24,934 bases of DNA, taken from positions 1 through 24,934 of the forward strand of contig JAKDKI010000004.1 in NCBI GenBank assembly GCA_030453435.1, in the 5' to 3' direction. Below, in pieces: positions 21,940 to 24,934 of the stretch. A program made the translations under genes and the position numbers. This DNA is from Kocuria sp. Lineage in GTDB: Bacteria; Actinomycetota; Actinomycetes; Actinomycetales; Micrococcaceae. Within the stretch, counting starts at the first letter, position 1; each line of letters begins with the position of its first letter. The notes under the pieces are model-generated. The model worked only from the letters and a program-made list of their open reading frames with translations, was not told the origin of the DNA and did no database searches.

Positions 21940-22971
21940 TCACCGCCGCCAGGTCGTGGGATCTCCCGCGGCCTTGTCCGGGTCCAAACCCCATGACTCA
22001 GCAATGAGCTCCAGAGAGCGATTGTTAGATTCCGTAGTCGGGCCCTTGACCAGGAGCATGAGCTCGTCGGCCTGTGCTCGTTCGGTGAAGTGCTGCAGAT
22101 AGTCCGCAACCTGATCGCCGGTGCCCACGCCGTAATAATCGAGCATTGATGCGTAGTGCTGGCCGGCCGGTGAGGCCAGCAGCTGGGCGACCTCGCCGTC
22201 GCTCGCCGACCGTCCGTTGAAATGCATTGCCAAAATGTGCTGACGCACCATTTCCTCGTAGATCCGCTTCGCTTCGTCCTCGGTGTCTGCGGCGGTCACG
22301 TTGAGGGCCGCGATCACATACGGTTCGGACATCACTGACGACGGCTCGAACGTTTCCCGATACACGGCAACAGCTTGTTCGAGCATCGGCGGAAACAAAT
22401 GCGATGCGAACGAATACGGTAACCCAAGTTTTGCCGCCAGCTGCGCTCCGTACAGAGACGAGCCCAGAATGTAGACCGGTACGTTCGTGCCTCTTCCGGG
22501 GACAGCTTGGATACCGGGGAACGGGGATTCCCCCTTGAGATACTGCATCAGTTCCACGATGTCCGACGGGAAATTCTCGGCTCCGTTGAGCGGGCGACGT
22601 AGGGCGCGGGCCAGCGTGGTGCGGTCAGTCCCGGGCGCCCGCCCCAGTCCCAGGTCAATGCGAACGGGGTACATCTCTTCAAGGGTGCCGAACTGTTCCG
22701 CGACCACGTACGGAGAGTGGTTGGGCAGCATGACGCCGCCCGCGCCCAGTCGGATTGACGATGTATGGGCTGCCACATGGGCAATTACCAAGGACGGCAC
22801 CGCAGACGCGATCGAGGACGTGTTGTGGTGCTCGGAATACCAGACCCTCGAATACCCCAGTTGCTCAGCTTTCTGCGCCATGGCCACGGAGCGTCGGAAC
22901 GCATCGGCGGGACGCTCGTTGTCGTAAAAACTGGAGAAATCGACAACGGACAGGGGTACTCGGGAAACCAC
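21940..22971 (-). CDS. LLM-class flavin-dependent oxidoreductase (luciferase-like)
   Basis: About 343 residues. Family signatures are the N-terminal LSVVDFSSFYDNERPADAFR, then LGYSRVWYSEHHNTSSIASA, IRLGAGGVMLPNHSPYVVAE and VRIDLGLGRAPGTDRTTLAR; these place it in the bacterial luciferase-like group that uses reduced flavin (FMN type, MsnO8-like) rather than F420. The middle region VPVYILGSSLYGAQLAAKLG and PYSFASHLFPP also fit. It is a probable monooxygenase with unknown substrate. The GTG at 22971 is preceded by CGGAG; the open frame extends to 23340 but that part is Arg/His-rich and overlaps the next gene. It lies 59 bases downstream of the isochorismatase-like gene on the same strand and may be its operon partner. 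Confidence 0.87.
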   Translation of the reverse strand: MVSRVPLSVVDFSSFYDNERPADAFRRSVAMAQKAEQLGYSRVWYSEHHNTSSIASAVPSLVIAHVAAHTSSIRLGAGGVMLPNHSPYVVAEQFGTLEEMYPVRIDLGLGRAPGTDRTTLARALRRPLNGAENFPSDIVELMQYLKGESPFPGIQAVPGRGTNVPVYILGSSLYGAQLAAKLGLPYSFASHLFPPMLEQAVAVYRETFEPSSVMSEPYVIAALNVTAADTEDEAKRIYEEMVRQHILAMHFNGRSASDGEVAQLLASPAGQHYASMLDYYGVGTGDQVADYLQHFTERAQADELMLLVKGPTTESNNRSLELIAESWGLDPDKAAGDPTTWRR

Positions 22972-23030
22972 GGGGACTCCGTTCTGGTAGTTCTGATGTT
23001 GCTGAGGGGACTTTTCTGGACGGTCTATGG

Positions 23031-23648
23031 TCAGCCGTTCATGGCGGATTCCACCAGATTGCTGCCCTCGAGTCCGCTTCCGTCGACGACGGCGCTCTGC
23101 CAGACATCGGTCGTGGTCACCACGGCGAAGTTCGAGTTCAGTAACGCCATGAGGGTCTCGTGGACCTGCTGAGCAGAGGCGGAACCCGCGGCGTTGGACA
23201 AGGCAATGGCTCCCGTGGCGTCCGACAACACCTCCACGGTCAACCCGCGCGGCTCTGCGTCCACTGCGGTGCCCAGAATGCAGTTGTTGGTCATGTATCC
23301 AACCAACGTGATGGCCTCGATCTGGTTCTCGCGAACCCACTCATCAAGGTCGGTTTCGGGGAAAATGCTCGCGAAAGACTTGGTCGCGTGCTTCCAGGTA
23401 TTTCCGAGTCGTGCGGCGATGTCCGGGTGGAGCTCTTGCCCGTTTGATCCTTCGGCGAAGACAGGGAACCCTTCGGGAGCCACGTGCTGAATGACCGCAA
23501 TCGGCATGCCAGCCTGCTCGGCTGTATCCACGGCACGGAGAATATTGGCCAAAGAATCACTGCTCGGCGGGTACTTGATGGCCAGCGGGCCCTCGAAGTA
23601 CTCCTGCTGAACATCGACCAGGATCAGTGCGCGGCGGGGTGCGGTCAT
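23031..23648 (-). CDS. Isochorismatase-family cysteine hydrolase
   Basis: The 205-residue protein has the complete catalytic triad of the family: Asp12 (ILVDVQQEYF), Lys90 (HATKSFASIF) and Cys123 (GYMTNNCILGTAVDA). The family includes isochorismatases, nicotinamidases, and N-carbamoyl or peroxyureidoacrylate hydrolases. With no siderophore or menaquinone genes near, an amidase role is more likely than isochorismate cleavage. ATG at 23648 has AGGAGA eight bases upstream; the longer frame to 23810 overlaps the divergent gene. It is divergent from the GlxA-type regulator 117 bases away, an arrangement seen for such hydrolases, so the regulator probably controls it. Confidence 0.9.
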   Translation of the reverse strand: MTAPRRALILVDVQQEYFEGPLAIKYPPSSDSLANILRAVDTAEQAGMPIAVIQHVAPEGFPVFAEGSNGQELHPDIAARLGNTWKHATKSFASIFPETDLDEWVRENQIEAITLVGYMTNNCILGTAVDAEPRGLTVEVLSDATGAIALSNAAGSASAQQVHETLMALLNSNFAVVTTTDVWQSAVVDGSGLEGSNLVESAMNG

Positions 23649-23765
23649 GAAGATTCTCCTAGCTAAAAGTGGGCGATCGGAAGATTCACTACCCATCATC
23701 ATTCCGGCTGACGTGAGATACCGTGAGTGGCACAAGAGCACACTGTCGATGGAATCGGGCCAAAA

Positions 23766-24713
23766 ATGAAAATTTCGGTGCACGTGTTCGAGGGCATCAC
23801 GATGTTTCATGCATCGGTGCCGCTGGAGGTTTTCGGTGAGGTATCGCGCCAGGGCCTCGCTGAAGACTGGACAGTCACCGTGTGGAGTGAGGATGGTCGG
23901 CCGGTTCGAACCGCCGAGGGACTGGTACTTGCCGATCTTGCGGGGCCGGACGCGGCGGCGTCGGCGGATCTGCTGGTATTCCCTGCATGGCGACCAGACC
24001 TTTGCCCGCCGTCGCCAGACGTCACGGGGCTAATTCGCGCGTCGCACGAGCGCGGGGCAAATGTTGCCGGGCTGTGCCTCGGCGCGTTCCCGGTGGCGGA
24101 GTCGGGGGTGTTGGATGGCCGAACGGCGGTGACGCACTGGGCGGGGGCCGCTCAGTTCTCGGAACGATTCCCGCAGGTGGTCGTGGAGCCGGACGCGCTG
24201 TATATCGATCACGACGATGTCCTGACCTCGGCAGGAACGGCATCGGCCTTGGATGCGTGTCTCCATATCGTGCGTACGCGCCTCGGCACAGCCGCGGCGG
24301 CGCGCGTGGCGCGGCACCTAGTCATCGCCCCGCACCGGGAGGGTGGACAAGCGCAGTACATCGAGCGCCCATTGCCTGTTCAGCAGGGCCAGGGGCCGAT
24401 CAGCGAGGTCGTCGATTGGGTGCTGGCCAACCTCGACCAGTCGCTGTCGGTTGATGAACTGGCGGAGCGGGCGCGGATGAGCAAACGCAATTTCACGCGT
24501 CGTTTCCGCGAAACAACAGGCACGACGCCAGCTAAATGGGTCACCGAACGGCGGCTCGACGAGGCACGTACCCTGCTCGAGACGACGCCGTGGTCGGTCG
24601 CCCGGATTGCCCGGGCCTGTGGGTTCGGCAATCCCGTGACGTTTCGGCAGAGCTTCGTGGCCAGTTACGGCACCACGCCGACGTCGTATCGCAAGCGGTT
24701 CACGGGTTCGTAA
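23766..24713 (+). CDS. GlxA-family transcriptional regulator (DJ-1/PfpI-like domain + AraC HTH)
   Basis: The 315-residue protein has an N-terminal class I glutamine amidotransferase-like domain: the nucleophile-elbow region VAGLCLGAFPVAESGVLDGR with Cys104, then RTAVTHWAGAAQFSERFP. The C-terminal part contains two AraC/XylS helix-turn-helix units: SVDELAERARMSKRNFTRRF (first helix pair, near 235-255) and SVARIARACGFGNPVTFRQSF (second). GlxA-type regulators sense small nitrogenous metabolites and control catabolic genes. ATG at 23766 starts at the domain border; a GTG at 23727 would add 13 residues, and neither has a strong site. It is divergent from the isochorismatase-like hydrolase, its likely target. 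Confidence 0.9.
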   Translation: MKISVHVFEGITMFHASVPLEVFGEVSRQGLAEDWTVTVWSEDGRPVRTAEGLVLADLAGPDAAASADLLVFPAWRPDLCPPSPDVTGLIRASHERGANVAGLCLGAFPVAESGVLDGRTAVTHWAGAAQFSERFPQVVVEPDALYIDHDDVLTSAGTASALDACLHIVRTRLGTAAAARVARHLVIAPHREGGQAQYIERPLPVQQGQGPISEVVDWVLANLDQSLSVDELAERARMSKRNFTRRFRETTGTTPAKWVTERRLDEARTLLETTPWSVARIARACGFGNPVTFRQSFVASYGTTPTSYRKRFTGS

Positions 24714-24778
24714 GTGTGCGGGCGCGATGAGTTCGCTGTGGGGAATTTGTGCACCCCTGCCTGTAGTTTTGCAGATCG

Positions 24779-24934
24779 CTATTTGAGCAGCCGGTCCATA
24801 CGGCGATCACTGAGTTTCTTGCCATCTGTTTGGCATGTGGGGCAGTACTGCATCGAGCGATCCACGTAGGACACTTCGGCCACGGTCCCACCACACACTG
24901 CGCAGGCCTGCCCCGCGCGATCGTGGACGCCGAA
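24779..24934 (-). CDS. Fpg/Nei-family DNA glycosylase, C-terminal end only
   Basis: The last 51 codons of a minus-strand gene run off the window edge. The visible sequence is a zinc finger of the C-x2-C-x16-C-x2-C type (QACAVCGGTVAEVSY, then RSMQYCPTCQTDGKKLSD) preceded by HDRAGQ, ending in RRMDRLLK. This is the C-terminal finger of formamidopyrimidine/endonuclease VIII glycosylases, which excise oxidised bases; the form with YCPTCQT resembles actinobacterial Nei-type members. Catalytic N-terminus not visible. Confidence 0.85.
   Translation of the reverse strand, partial: FGVHDRAGQACAVCGGTVAEVSYVDRSMQYCPTCQTDGKKLSDRRMDRLLK

Noticed and set aside
1..24934. CRISPR arrays, insertion sequences, phage genes
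   Set aside because: No regularly spaced repeats, transposase motifs, terminal inverted repeats or phage structural genes were seen on either strand.

Overview
The window is GC-rich, with mostly G/C-ending codons, Shine-Dalgarno sites of the AGGAGG type, frequent GTG starts and strong GC hairpins without a U-tract. This points to a high-GC Gram-positive bacterium (Actinomycetota). The gene set (baeRF2 protein, Aquifex-type aconitase, lipoprotein Cu/Zn superoxide dismutase, Fpg/Nei-type zinc finger tail, arr relic) fits Micrococcales, perhaps Micrococcaceae or a relative. That placement is inference; no rRNA or other taxonomic marker is present. There are no rRNA or tRNA genes, no CRISPR array and no insertion sequence that I can support.

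Layout. Bases 1-4373 (+): 3' end of a baeRF2-type ribosome-rescue protein, an aconitase, a small membrane protein and a frameshifted nitroreductase. Bases 4331-7773 (-): a probable operon of a flavin disulfide reductase, a type III polyketide synthase and a methyltransferase, the last two overlapping by ATGA. Bases 7894-8701 (-): a truncated, frameshifted multicopper oxidase relic. Bases 8702-9868: an AT-richer patch with a bacterial PH-domain protein (-) and a membrane-anchored unknown protein (+). Bases 9869-11097 (+): a VOC-family protein and a Cu/Zn superoxide dismutase lipoprotein. Bases 11132-12995 (-): two tandem paralogous membrane proteins and a PCMT-like methyltransferase. Bases 13060-15362 (+): a HhH-GPD DNA glycosylase-like protein and a KstD/fumarate-reductase-type flavoprotein. 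Bases 15610-16893 (+): a secreted glycerophosphodiester phosphodiesterase with a lamin-tail-like domain, closed by a strong hairpin. Bases 17053-19563: a small membrane protein (-), an NmrA-like oxidoreductase, a zinc-type alcohol dehydrogenase lacking the structural-zinc lobe, and a YrdB-like membrane protein. Bases 19618-20343 (-): a methyltransferase. Bases 20527-21032 (+): a two-gene unit resembling a toxin-antitoxin module. Bases 21087-21571: a decayed rifampin ADP-ribosyltransferase. Bases 21711-24713: dodecin (+), an LLM flavin monooxygenase (-), and an isochorismatase-like hydrolase (-) divergent from its likely GlxA/AraC regulator (+). Bases 24779-24934 (-): the zinc-finger tail of an Fpg/Nei DNA glycosylase, cut by the window edge.

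How it fits together. The window is mostly single genes and short operons for redox and stress handling: superoxide removal, flavin storage, flavoenzymes, DNA and protein repair. One small secondary-metabolite locus (type III PKS plus methyltransferase plus flavoprotein) is the clearest biosynthetic unit. Two patches look accessory, 8702-9868 and 20344-21710. Three genes are visibly broken (nitroreductase, multicopper oxidase, arr) and a fourth appears to have lost its stop codon. The arr relic carries both a frameshift and a Trp-to-stop change, so at least that decay is hard to blame on a single sequencing indel. The best candidates for under-described biology are the pair at 20527-21032 and the PKS locus.
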